Assembly (NCBI GenBank): GCA_011049385.1
Contig: DSBX01000008.1
Span: 1-8,661, forward strand
Length of the DNA stretch: 8,661 nt
DNA from: Caldifarciminota bacterium
GTDB lineage: Bacteria > Hydrothermota > Tepidihabitantia > Tepidihabitantales > Tepidihabitantaceae
Direction: 5' to 3'
Under the pieces are notes generated by a model. That model worked only from the letters and a program-made list of their open reading frames with translations. It was not told the DNA's origin and made no database searches. Below, piece by piece: positions 1 to 5,476 of the stretch; position 1 is the stretch's first letter, and each line of letters starts with the position of its first letter. The position numbers were made by a program, and so were the translations under genes.

Positions 1-77
1 GTTCCGCTCCGGATTGCCTCGGCCATTCTGCGCGACAGGACGCGTCTTCGCATGGCCGCTGAAGAAGCGTTGCTCAT
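1..77 (-). CDS. 5' end of an unidentified gene leaving the left edge
   Basis: An ATG at 77-75 on the minus strand is preceded by a perfect Shine-Dalgarno AAGGAGG (83-89) with a 5-nt spacer, and the frame stays open to the edge. The visible start reads MSNASSAAMRRRVLSRRMAE followed by AIRSG, a basic, Ala/Arg-rich N-terminus with no hydrophobic signal segment. This suggests a cytosolic or nucleic-acid-binding protein, but 25 residues are too few to name a family. The start choice rests on the ribosome binding site. Overlapping plus-strand frames have no comparable site. Confidence 0.55.
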   Translation of the reverse strand, partial: MSNASSAAMRRRVLSRRMAEAIRSG

Positions 78-136
78 CCGAGCCTCCTTCTTGCTTGTGC
101 CCGACCCGCGTACCGGCGGCGAGGCTGTTCAGGTTA

Positions 137-151
137 CTGAGACAGTCTCAG
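137..151. promoter_or_regulatory. 15-bp perfect palindrome, possible operator
   Basis: CTGAGAC-A-GTCTCAG has two perfect 7-base arms around a single central base. It lies 60 bp upstream of the minus-strand start at 77, in non-coding sequence. A 1-nt loop is too tight for an RNA hairpin, so a dimeric DNA-binding protein site is the better reading. The right arm runs into TCAGACGCG (148-156), which is repeated at 168-176, a 20-bp spaced direct repeat. The regulatory role is inferred. Confidence 0.35.
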
Positions 152-243
152 ACGCGGGGCTTCGTCGTCAGACGCGCCTGTCGAGCCATCACAACCTGCC
201 CAAGTATAGCCTCTCTTCCTGTCAACGCCGAAAACAGCATCGC

Positions 244-363
244 CTATCGTTGAATCACAACCTTGCGGCTCGCTCCGTCGAACCTTCGATTGCTGGGTTT
301 CTCGGCCCGGATGAAGTAGACCCCGGCCGCGAGATGGCAGACATCGCTCTTCGCCCGTAGGTT
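244..363 (-). pseudogene. Relic of a type IX secretion C-terminal sorting domain
   Basis: The minus strand, read to the TAG at 246-244, encodes LRAKSDVCHLAAGVYFIRAE, then a KPSNRRFDGAS linker, then RKVVIQR and stop. This matches the end of Por-type (T9SS) sorting tails as known in the FCB group: a D-V-x-x-L-A-x-G-V-Y-F-x-R strand, a short variable linker, and a terminal R-K-V-V-x-x-R. Such tails normally end large secreted proteins and are cleaved at the outer membrane. Here no passenger domain precedes it. The frame upstream stays open to about 840 but reads as Pro/Gly/Ser low complexity. The nearest start is a TTG at 540 with only a weak GGGAAG before it. A remnant of a deleted secreted-protein gene is most likely. 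The alternative is a frameshifted tail of the neighbouring 605-2098 gene. Confidence 0.5.
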
Positions 364-604
364 AGAATCCCGGATATGGCCTTGGGAAGAATCCGGGACA
401 GGGCTCTGCCTTGTCTCTGAGGTGTGGCCCGACAAAGATTGCGGAGCAGCGCTTGACCCAGGCCCCGGTGTAGGCTGGGACGAAGACCCCGGGTCTGGTC
501 CCGGGGTTGCATCTGTGGTTTGCCCCGAGGTATGCTCCAAGATACTTCCCGCCGTTTGTCCCGGGATCCTGCGCCGGGTTCTGTCCCGAGTAGAGCTTCG
601 GGGG
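364..604. other. GC-rich low-complexity stretch without a convincing gene
   Basis: This stretch separates the sorting-tail relic from the stop codon of the HAMP-PAS gene. It is dominated by CCCGGG-type words, with GTCCCGR at 498 and GTCCCGG/GTCCCGA at 558 and 583. The same word continues into the 3' end of the gene at 646 and 703. GACCCCGGGTC at 485-495 is an 11-base palindrome. All three minus-strand frames give Pro/Gly/Arg-rich text and none has a good start. The GC-rich dyads could help end the operon transcript, but no T-run follows any of them. Confidence 0.4.
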
Positions 605-2098
605 TCATCCCCTACACGACCCCTGGGCTGCCCCCTGGGCGGGACGTCCCGGGCGACCTGTGGCCCGGTCGTCTGCGCTATCGGCCCGGGCTGGCGGTTT
701 CTGTCCCGGTTGGTCCGGGGCCGGGTTCCGGGTCGGCAGGCTTCCCGGCTTCCCGGGGGTCGGGTGAGGGGGGGCGGCCGGCGGTGATGGGGATTCGGCT
801 TCCGGTAGATGAGGGTTGCTGATGACGATGAGCGCGCCGACTATTTCGCCGGCACGGTTGCGCAGGGCCTCGATGCAGACCGCGGAACCGGGCAGGCCGG
901 ACAGTATCTCGCAGGTGCGTGCGCCGGCGGAGCCGGCCAGCACCTTTTCGAGCGGTTCGAGGAGGAAGCCAAGCGCTGGGCAGGTGTTGAGTTTGCGGCC
1001 CTGGGCTTCGGCCGCGGGCCGGCCGAGGAGTTCTTCGGCCGCACCGTTGGCGAGTAGTATGGCCGGGGTCTTGTCCACGACGATGACCGCCTCGGAGATG
1101 TCGCTGATGACGAGTCGGAAGCGGCGTTCGAGCTGGAGGATGCGTTCGACTTTGCGTTCGTCAAATTCGCGAAGGAGGGCGAAGGCGCGGTTGAGTTGGC
1201 GGGCGAGACCGCCGAGTTCGTCGTTGGTGGCGAGTGTGACGCGGACGTCGAGGTCGCCGTCTTCGGTGCGGCGCAGGGCGTTGGTGATGCGTTTGATGGG
1301 CAGGACCGCGCGCCGGGGCAGGGTGGCGAGAAGCCAGGCAAGCGCGGCGATGGTGAGCAGCAGGACGGTGACGATGTTGCGCTGGCCCCAGGTGGCGAGG
1401 CGGCGGGCGCTACCGCGATGGGTTTCGACCCGTTCGAGGGCGCGGGCAACGATGCCGCCAGACCGGGCGAGCAGTTCCTGCTGGATGACTTGCAGGGTGT
1501 CTTCCAGGCCGCGGGCCGCGGGCAGGGTGAGAGTGAGGCCTTCGGCGAGGCGGTCGGTCTCGATGAGGAGGGAGTCGCGCCGGGCGCTGTCCGGGGTCGT
1601 GGCCGCGTCGGCGAGCAGACGTTCGTGGGTGCGGCGGAGCCGGGCGAGCTGAGGCGTCGGCATCGGCGGTTCGCGTCGGGCGTCGGTGAGCACCGTGAGG
1701 GAGTCGAGGAGTCGGTCGTAGCCGGCCGCGAGCCGGGTCAGGGCGTCGTATTCCGCGGTTGCCCCGGGTTCGAGTTCGCGGCCGCGGTCGGCGAGCTCGG
1801 CAACCCGGGCGATGGCCTCGCGACCGCGAGCCAGGTGGACCGAGTCGCGGAAGAGTAGGTAGTTCCTTTCCTCGCGCCGGGCTTCAGCGAAGTCGAGGGC
1901 GATGCGGTCGCCGACGTGCATGAGCTCGATGTCCTCGCTGACGATGCGGTTGACCGCGTCGTTCATGCGCCGGATGTAGAGAAGCGCAAGCAGGACCGCG
2001 GGCAAAACGATGGCCGCGGAGAGGAGCATCGCCAGCGTCATGCGCCCGCGCAGGGAGCCGAAGCCGCCGCCGGCGCGTCGGGCGTTCGTCTTCTTCAT
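605..2098 (-). CDS. Two-TM HAMP-PAS sensor without an output domain, proline-rich C-terminus
   Basis: This is a 497-residue inner-membrane sensor. The order is: basic N-terminus; TM1 about 20-42; extracytoplasmic helical region about 43-240 with a 4HB/CHASE3-like segment (DIELMHVGDRIALDFAEARR then EERNYLLF, about 56-83); TM2 about 241-260; HAMP about 260-313 (P-I-K-R-I-T-N-A-L, then DGDLDVRV); a short coiled connector; and PAS about 325-428 (ISDISEAVIVVD, NGAAEELLGR). After PAS a histidine kinase would continue with an H-box and ATPase domain. Here only about 67 Pro/Ala/Gly-rich residues follow. It is therefore a truncated kinase or a sensor acting through a partner. The ATG lies 3 bp after the ktrA stop, with GGGAAG upstream inside ktrA, so it is co-translated with the K+ uptake genes. 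The ligand is unknown. The C-terminal reading frame past residue 430 is uncertain. Confidence 0.8.
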   Translation of the reverse strand: MKKTNARRAGGGFGSLRGRMTLAMLLSAAIVLPAVLLALLYIRRMNDAVNRIVSEDIELMHVGDRIALDFAEARREERNYLLFRDSVHLARGREAIARVAELADRGRELEPGATAEYDALTRLAAGYDRLLDSLTVLTDARREPPMPTPQLARLRRTHERLLADAATTPDSARRDSLLIETDRLAEGLTLTLPAARGLEDTLQVIQQELLARSGGIVARALERVETHRGSARRLATWGQRNIVTVLLLTIAALAWLLATLPRRAVLPIKRITNALRRTEDGDLDVRVTLATNDELGGLARQLNRAFALLREFDERKVERILQLERRFRLVISDISEAVIVVDKTPAILLANGAAEELLGRPAAEAQGRKLNTCPALGFLLEPLEKVLAGSAGARTCEILSGLPGSAVCIEALRNRAGEIVGALIVISNPHLPEAESPSPPAAPPHPTPGKPGSLPTRNPAPDQPGQKPPARADSADDRATGRPGRPAQGAAQGSCRG

Positions 2099-2101
2099 CG
2101 C

Positions 2102-2791
2102 CTACTTCCCGGTCGAGAGCTTCTCGATATCCTCGTCGCGACCGACGACGACGAGGATGTCGTTGTCTTCGAGGCGGTCTTCAGGGCCCGGGATATCGTT
2201 GACCCGGAGTTCGTGGTCGCTCTCGCCGGTTTCGGTGATGACCGGCACGCGCTTCTTGATGACGACGACGTTGACGTTGTAGCGCCGCCGGAGGTTGAGT
2301 TCGCCGAGCTTCCTGCCGACCATCTCCCGGCGGGGTTTCATTTCGACGAGGCTGTGACCGGTGGCGAGGGTTATCTGGTCGAGGACGTCGGGCGCGATGA
2401 GGTTGCGGGCGACTTGCGCCGCCATTTGCTCCTCGATGAGGACGGTACGGTCCGCGCCGACGTCTTCGAGGATCTGCGCGTAGAGGCCGGAGGCGGCCCG
2501 GGCGATGACGTGACCGGCACCGAGGCGACGCAGGATGGCGGTGACGAGAATCGCCGCTTCCATGCGTTCGCCCATCGCAACGACGACCGCGTCGAGGTCG
2601 AGCACGCCGGAGCGGGCGAGCACTTCTTCGTCGGTGGCGTCGAGCGCGAGGGTCTGGGTGAGGTCGTCCTTGAACTGCTCGACGCGGGCCGGGTCCACGT
2701 CAATGCCGATGACCTCGGCGCCCTTCTCCATCAGGGTCAGCGCGACGCGGCTGCCGAAGGTGCCAAGCCCGATAACGGCAAACTGTTTCAT
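2102..2791 (-). CDS. ktrA: KtrA/TrkA-type potassium uptake regulatory subunit
   Basis: This is a cytoplasmic RCK protein of 229 residues that gates the membrane K+ translocator encoded directly upstream. RCK_N covers about residues 1-120. It starts with the dinucleotide-binding motif GLGTFG (8-13), with acidic D31 at the end of the second strand (IGIDVD) as in NAD(H)/ATP-binding RCK folds. RCK_C (TrkA_C) covers about 140-226 and includes GRKLGELNLRRRYNVNVVVI and the closing NDILVVVGRDEDIEKL strand. The length of about 220 and the single RCK unit fit KtrA. Classical TrkA has two tandem units and about 458 residues. The ATG has a strong GGGAGG (2801-2806) 9 nt away, overlapping the end of the trkH-like gene. 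The 15-bp gap indicates one operon. The family is certain; calling it ktrA rather than trkA is a judgement from size. Confidence 0.93.
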   Translation of the reverse strand: MKQFAVIGLGTFGSRVALTLMEKGAEVIGIDVDPARVEQFKDDLTQTLALDATDEEVLARSGVLDLDAVVVAMGERMEAAILVTAILRRLGAGHVIARAASGLYAQILEDVGADRTVLIEEQMAAQVARNLIAPDVLDQITLATGHSLVEMKPRREMVGRKLGELNLRRRYNVNVVVIKKRVPVITETGESDHELRVNDIPGPEDRLEDNDILVVVGRDEDIEKLSTGK

Positions 2792-2806
2792 ATCTGCATT
2801 CCTCCC

Positions 2807-4549
2807 TTATCCGGCCATCACCCGCGCCGCGGGGTAGCCGATGGCGACCCGGGAACTGCGCGGGCGCATTGCCAGTGCCAGTGTCAGCGGGCCGACGCGG
2901 CCGACGTACATCAGCGCGACAAGGATGAGCCGTCCCGGTACGCTGAGTTCGGCGGTCAGCCCGGTCGTGAGTCCGACGGTGCCGAAAGCGGAGAAGGTCT
3001 CGAAGAGCAGGCGCTCGAAGGGCGCGCGCTCGGTGATGAGCAGGAGCGCGAAGGCGATGACGACGATGCCCGCGGCGACCGCGGCGATGGCGGCCGCCCG
3101 GTAGACGACGCCGCCGGGAATCGCCCGCCGGCCGAGGGTGACGTCCTCACGGCCGAGGATGCGGTTGCGGACCGAGAGGACGAGAATGGCCAGGGTGGTG
3201 GTCTTGATGCCGCCGCCGGTGCCGCCCGGCGATGCACCGACGAACATGAGCGCGGCCCAGAGGAACAGGGTCACCGGGTGGAGGGCGCCGAGCGTGACGG
3301 TATTGAAGCCGGCGGTGCGTACGCTGACCGACTGAAAGAGCGCGGCCAGCAGGCGCGGGCCGGTCGTCAGGGCGGAAAGCGAGCGGTCGTACTCGGCGAA
3401 GAAGAAGGCGACAGTGCCCGCAAGGACAAGCGCGGCCGAAGTCGCGAGCACGAGCCGGGCGTGGACGCTGAGCCGGCGCAGGCTGTGAAGCGGACCGTGA
3501 CGGATGGTGTTGCGGTTGAAGAGTTCGCCCACAACGGCGAAGCCGAGGCCGCCGAGCAGGATGAGCATCATGAAGACAGCACCGGTCGGCAGGTCGGTCT
3601 GGAAGCGGACCAGCGAGTCGGGGTAGAGCGAGAAGCCGGCGTTGCAGAAGGCGGAGACCGAGTGAAAGGCGGCGTGCCAGAGCGCGTCGGTCCAGCGCGG
3701 GTGGGCGGGCAGGAAGCGGATGAAGAGCAGGACCGCGCCGATGAGCTCGACGGTGAAGACAACTGTGACGACATAGCGCAGGATGCGGGCGATGTCGGTG
3801 TCGCGCGACTCGCCGATGATATCGGAGACGGTGCGGCGCTCGCCGAGCCCGAGGCGGCGGCCGAGCATCACCCCCATGCCGGCGGAGAAGGTCATGATGC
3901 CGAGCCCGCCCAGCTGGAACAGGCCCATTATCACGAGCTGGCCGAAGGTGGACCAGTGGTGCGGCGTGCCGACCACGACGAGGCCGGTGACGCAGGCGGC
4001 CGAGGTGGCGGTGAAGAGCGCGGTGATAAGGCCGGTGACCGAGCCGTCACGGGTGGCGGCCGGGAAGGTGAGGAGCAGGGTGCCGACCACGATCAGTCCG
4101 AGGAAGCTGAGCGCGAGCAGGCGGACCGGTTGGAGCCGCATCCGTTCGATGAAGCCGGCAAAGTAACGGGAGCGGGTGAAGCCCTGGATGAGGACGAGGA
4201 ACTGGCGGAGGATGACGAAGGTGATGCCGGTGCCCCCGGCGGCAACCGCGAAGGTGATGGGCACGATGAGCGCGAGGTCGTACCAGCGCTTGCGCAGGTG
4301 GTCGAGGCGTGAGACCGCGGTCGCGAAGCCGAGCGCGACGTCGAAGACGAACACACCGAGTACGAGGAACTGGAAACCGACGATCGCGGCGATGAGAAGC
4401 GGGGCGGTGATGAGGCCGTAGCCGGAGCGGAGCACGACGAGCAGGAGCGCAACTCCGACCAGCGCGGTGGTCAGAGTGTGAAAGCGCCTGGCCCAGCGCG
4501 GTGGCTCGGCGGCGGTGCGGATTACCCGCAGGCGACGCAGTACCAGCAT
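2807..4549 (-). CDS. trkH: TrkH/KtrB-family potassium translocating subunit with N-terminal membrane extension
   Basis: This integral membrane subunit takes up K+, with Na+ or H+ dependence varying in the family, and pairs with the KtrA-like protein encoded next. All four M1-P-M2 units show their selectivity-filter segments: TSAACVTGL (182-190), SVSAFCNAGF (297-306), SVSVRTAGF (407-415) and FSAFGTVGL (519-527). Each carries the filter glycine. The gating-loop signature GASPGGTGGGIKTTT (438-452) and GRVGPLTL (550-557) are intact. KtrB proteins are about 450 residues and TrkH about 480. This one is 580 because residues 1-138 form an extra module of about four hydrophobic segments (roughly 24-40, 46-74, 89-105, 109-123), followed by an Arg-rich stretch (R126, R128, R136, R138). 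The ATG has no Shine-Dalgarno sequence, and a promoter ends 8 nt before it. The first gene of a three-gene operon. Confidence 0.95.
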   Translation of the reverse strand: MLVLRRLRVIRTAAEPPRWARRFHTLTTALVGVALLLVVLRSGYGLITAPLLIAAIVGFQFLVLGVFVFDVALGFATAVSRLDHLRKRWYDLALIVPITFAVAAGGTGITFVILRQFLVLIQGFTRSRYFAGFIERMRLQPVRLLALSFLGLIVVGTLLLTFPAATRDGSVTGLITALFTATSAACVTGLVVVGTPHHWSTFGQLVIMGLFQLGGLGIMTFSAGMGVMLGRRLGLGERRTVSDIIGESRDTDIARILRYVVTVVFTVELIGAVLLFIRFLPAHPRWTDALWHAAFHSVSAFCNAGFSLYPDSLVRFQTDLPTGAVFMMLILLGGLGFAVVGELFNRNTIRHGPLHSLRRLSVHARLVLATSAALVLAGTVAFFFAEYDRSLSALTTGPRLLAALFQSVSVRTAGFNTVTLGALHPVTLFLWAALMFVGASPGGTGGGIKTTTLAILVLSVRNRILGREDVTLGRRAIPGGVVYRAAAIAAVAAGIVVIAFALLLITERAPFERLLFETFSAFGTVGLTTGLTAELSVPGRLILVALMYVGRVGPLTLALAMRPRSSRVAIGYPAARVMAG

Positions 4550-4557
4550 CAGGTCAG

Positions 4558-4585
4558 AGGTTAGCTAAGAGGCCGGACAAGTCAA
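4558..4585 (-). promoter_or_regulatory. Candidate sigma70-like promoter of the K+ uptake operon
   Basis: On the minus strand TTGACT (4585-4580, 5 of 6 matches) is followed after 16 bp by TAACCT (4563-4558, 3 of 6). Only 8 nt separate the -10 from the trkH-type ATG at 4549, so the transcript would begin at or just before the start codon. That agrees with the absence of a ribosome binding site. The -10 is weak, so read-through from the 68-residue gene's promoter is an alternative. Confidence 0.4.
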
Positions 4586-4648
4586 TGGACGAGCCGACCG
4601 GGAGCGGCGCGATGTCACGGCCCTGCGCGTCTTCGGTTTCGGGGCGCG

Positions 4649-4855
4649 TCAGACACCCGGCCCGAAACCCGGGCCTTCCTCGGATGCCGGCTGTTCCTCG
4701 ATGAACCCGAAGGTCTTTTCCCGCGCGAAGCTGGCCACGACCCGGCCTTCGCGCTGGAACTCCAGCAGGTCGTCCTTGATGACGAAAGCATCGGCCTCGA
4801 AAGTCACCTGGGTGCGGCCGGTGTGAGTGTCGAGGTAGACGGTGAATATCTTCAC
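4649..4855 (-). CDS. Small 68-residue protein of unknown function
   Basis: A GTG start at 4855 is preceded by AAAGGAGG with a 6-nt spacer, and a consensus-like promoter lies 42 bp further up, so it is very probably expressed. The protein begins MKIFTVYLDTHTGRTQVTFE and continues ADAFVIKDDLLEFQREGRVVASFA. The hydrophobic/polar alternation predicts a small beta-sheet protein of five or six strands. It ends in a Gly/Pro/Glu-rich tail (residues 53-68). It has no signal peptide, TM segment or cysteines. The FEADAF...DLLEFQREGRVVASFA pattern recalls small uncharacterised bacterial proteins, but I cannot name a family. It points the same way as the K+ operon, with 99 bp between, so it may be partly co-transcribed with it. 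The longer overlapping frame (4554-4925) is rejected because it lacks these signals. Confidence 0.75.
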   Translation of the reverse strand: MKIFTVYLDTHTGRTQVTFEADAFVIKDDLLEFQREGRVVASFAREKTFGFIEEQPASEEGPGFGPGV

Positions 4856-4896
4856 TCAGTGCCTCCTTTGGCGGCTCGGCTCTATGAACATGGGTG

Positions 4897-4925
4897 AGAA
4901 TAGTGTCAGCAACCGATGCTGTCAA
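4897..4925 (-). promoter_or_regulatory. Strong sigma70-like promoter for the 68-residue gene
   Basis: On the minus strand a perfect TTGACA (4925-4920) is followed by a 17-bp spacer and TATTCT (4902-4897, 4 of 6). Transcription would start near 4890, giving a leader of about 35 nt that ends in AAAGGAGG. It lies back to back with the plus-strand promoter; the two -35 boxes are 13 bp apart. Confidence 0.7.
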
Positions 4926-4938
4926 TGCTGTTTGGAGC

Positions 4939-4966
4939 TTGACCGGTGACCGGTGTCGGGCATAAT
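4939..4966 (+). promoter_or_regulatory. Strong sigma70-like promoter for the 4-fold repeat protein gene
   Basis: TTGACC (4939-4944, 5 of 6) and CATAAT (4961-4966, 5 of 6) are separated by 16 bp. Start is expected near 4973, giving a leader of about 83 nt. The spacer holds a tandem GACCGGT repeat (4941-4947 and 4948-4954). Each copy contains the palindrome ACCGGT, which could be a regulator site. Confidence 0.65.
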
Positions 4967-5019
4967 TACGGCGACACTGCCGTACGGGTCCGGTAGTGGT
5001 GAGAGCCCGGTGGCCGAGG

Positions 5020-5042
5020 CCGGGTTAAGAAACTGAACCCGG
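5020..5042 (+). promoter_or_regulatory. Leader hairpin just upstream of the ribosome binding site
   Basis: CCGGGTT (5020-5026) and AACCCGG (5036-5042) form a perfect 7-bp stem with a 9-nt loop. The Shine-Dalgarno GGGAGG begins 3 nt later at 5045. In the mRNA leader this could influence ribosome access or stability. No known riboswitch was recognised. Confidence 0.4.
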
Positions 5043-5055
5043 ACGGGAGGAAGTA

Positions 5056-5421
5056 GTGACAGGTGATTTGCCGATCTACGACAAGTTCGGTACCGCGCAG
5101 TACCGGCTCTGCGACTTGGTTTTCTATGACTACCAGGGCAAGCCCCGCGGCTTCCTGGTCGGTGAAGCGGTCTACGATATCCGCGGACAGCATCGCGGTT
5201 TCTACAAGTCCTACGTCATGCGTGACCGGATGGGCATGGTCATCGGTTTCGCCGAGGGCGCGCGCATCGAGGGCATGACCCTGCCCTTGGTGAACATCCC
5301 GTCGGTGCCCTACCGGAACCTGCCCGCACCCGAGCCGCCGCCCGACTGCAATCACAAGGACTGCCGCGAAGGCCCGCCCAAGTGGTCAATGATGCCGCTG
5401 GGCAACATGCTCGTGCTCTAG
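5056..5421 (+). CDS. Four-repeat protein resembling the 4-fold beta flower domain
   Basis: This is a 121-residue protein with a GTG start and GGGAGG 5 nt upstream. The core (about 7-69) contains four units with an exact 16-residue period. The pattern is Y-D-x-x-G at Y8/D9/G12, Y24/D25/G28 and Y40/D41/G44, with a variant R56/D57/G60. The next strand ends in R-G-F (31-33, 47-49) or I-G-F (63-65). This is how I recall the 4-fold beta flower family: four short beta hairpins in a ring. The function of that family is unknown to me. There is no signal peptide or TM segment. The C-terminal third (77-121) is Pro-rich with a two-cysteine motif CNHKDC (98-103), which could bind metal or form a disulfide. 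It is transcribed from its own promoter. A hairpin at its stop codon separates it from pcm. The gene is sure; the family call is from memory. Confidence 0.75.
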   Translation: MTGDLPIYDKFGTAQYRLCDLVFYDYQGKPRGFLVGEAVYDIRGQHRGFYKSYVMRDRMGMVIGFAEGARIEGMTLPLVNIPSVPYRNLPAPEPPPDCNHKDCREGPPKWSMMPLGNMLVL

Positions 5422-5437
5422 CCCGGCTCCGCCGGGC
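5421..5437 (+). terminator. Strong GC hairpin starting in the stop codon, terminator-like
   Basis: GCCCGGC-TCC-GCCGGGC is a perfect 7-bp all-GC stem with a 3-nt loop, and its first base is the G of the TAG stop. No T-run follows (the next bases are CGGCGG), so it is not a classical intrinsic terminator. It could still act as a U-less terminator or a 3'-end stabiliser, because the pcm promoter starts 6 bp later. Confidence 0.45.
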
Positions 5438-5443
5438 CGGCGG

Positions 5444-5471
5444 TTGCGCGAGACGGATCTCTCCCTATACT
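5444..5471 (+). promoter_or_regulatory. Candidate pcm promoter
   Basis: TATACT (5466-5471, 5 of 6) has a weak -35 TTGCGC (5444-5449, 3 of 6) at 16 bp. The -10 lies just 5 nt before the chosen GTG start of pcm, so the transcript should begin at or within a base or two of that codon. The TTG inside this -35 box is the alternative upstream start and is therefore disfavoured. Confidence 0.5.
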
Positions 5472-5476
5472 GCGGC

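Noticed and set aside
203..225. TTGACA and TATACT on the minus strand as a promoter for the left-edge gene
   Set aside because: Both boxes are near consensus but only 11 bp apart, too short for sigma70. No proper partner was found for either at 16-18 bp.
14..360. Plus-strand frames at 14-253 and 52-360
   Set aside because: They overlap the better supported minus-strand start at 77 and the sorting-tail relic, have no ribosome binding site, and look like Arg/Ser-rich shadow translations.
244..540. A complete 98-residue gene starting at TTG 540
   Set aside because: The ribosome binding site is weak, the first 60 residues are low complexity, and only the last 40 resemble a protein domain, so a relic is the better call.
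1916..4312. A 798-codon plus-strand open frame, Asp/Glu/Gly-rich
   Set aside because: It lies antisense across ktrA, most of the TrkH-like gene and the start of the sensor, all of which have clear family motifs. Its acidic, repetitive text is what reverse-complemented high-GC coding DNA gives, and no ribosome binding site was seen.
4554..4925. A 123-codon minus-strand frame overlapping the 68-residue gene
   Set aside because: The 68-residue frame has AAAGGAGG at proper spacing and a beta-rich composition. The longer frame starts inside the promoter and reads as Arg/Pro-rich noise.
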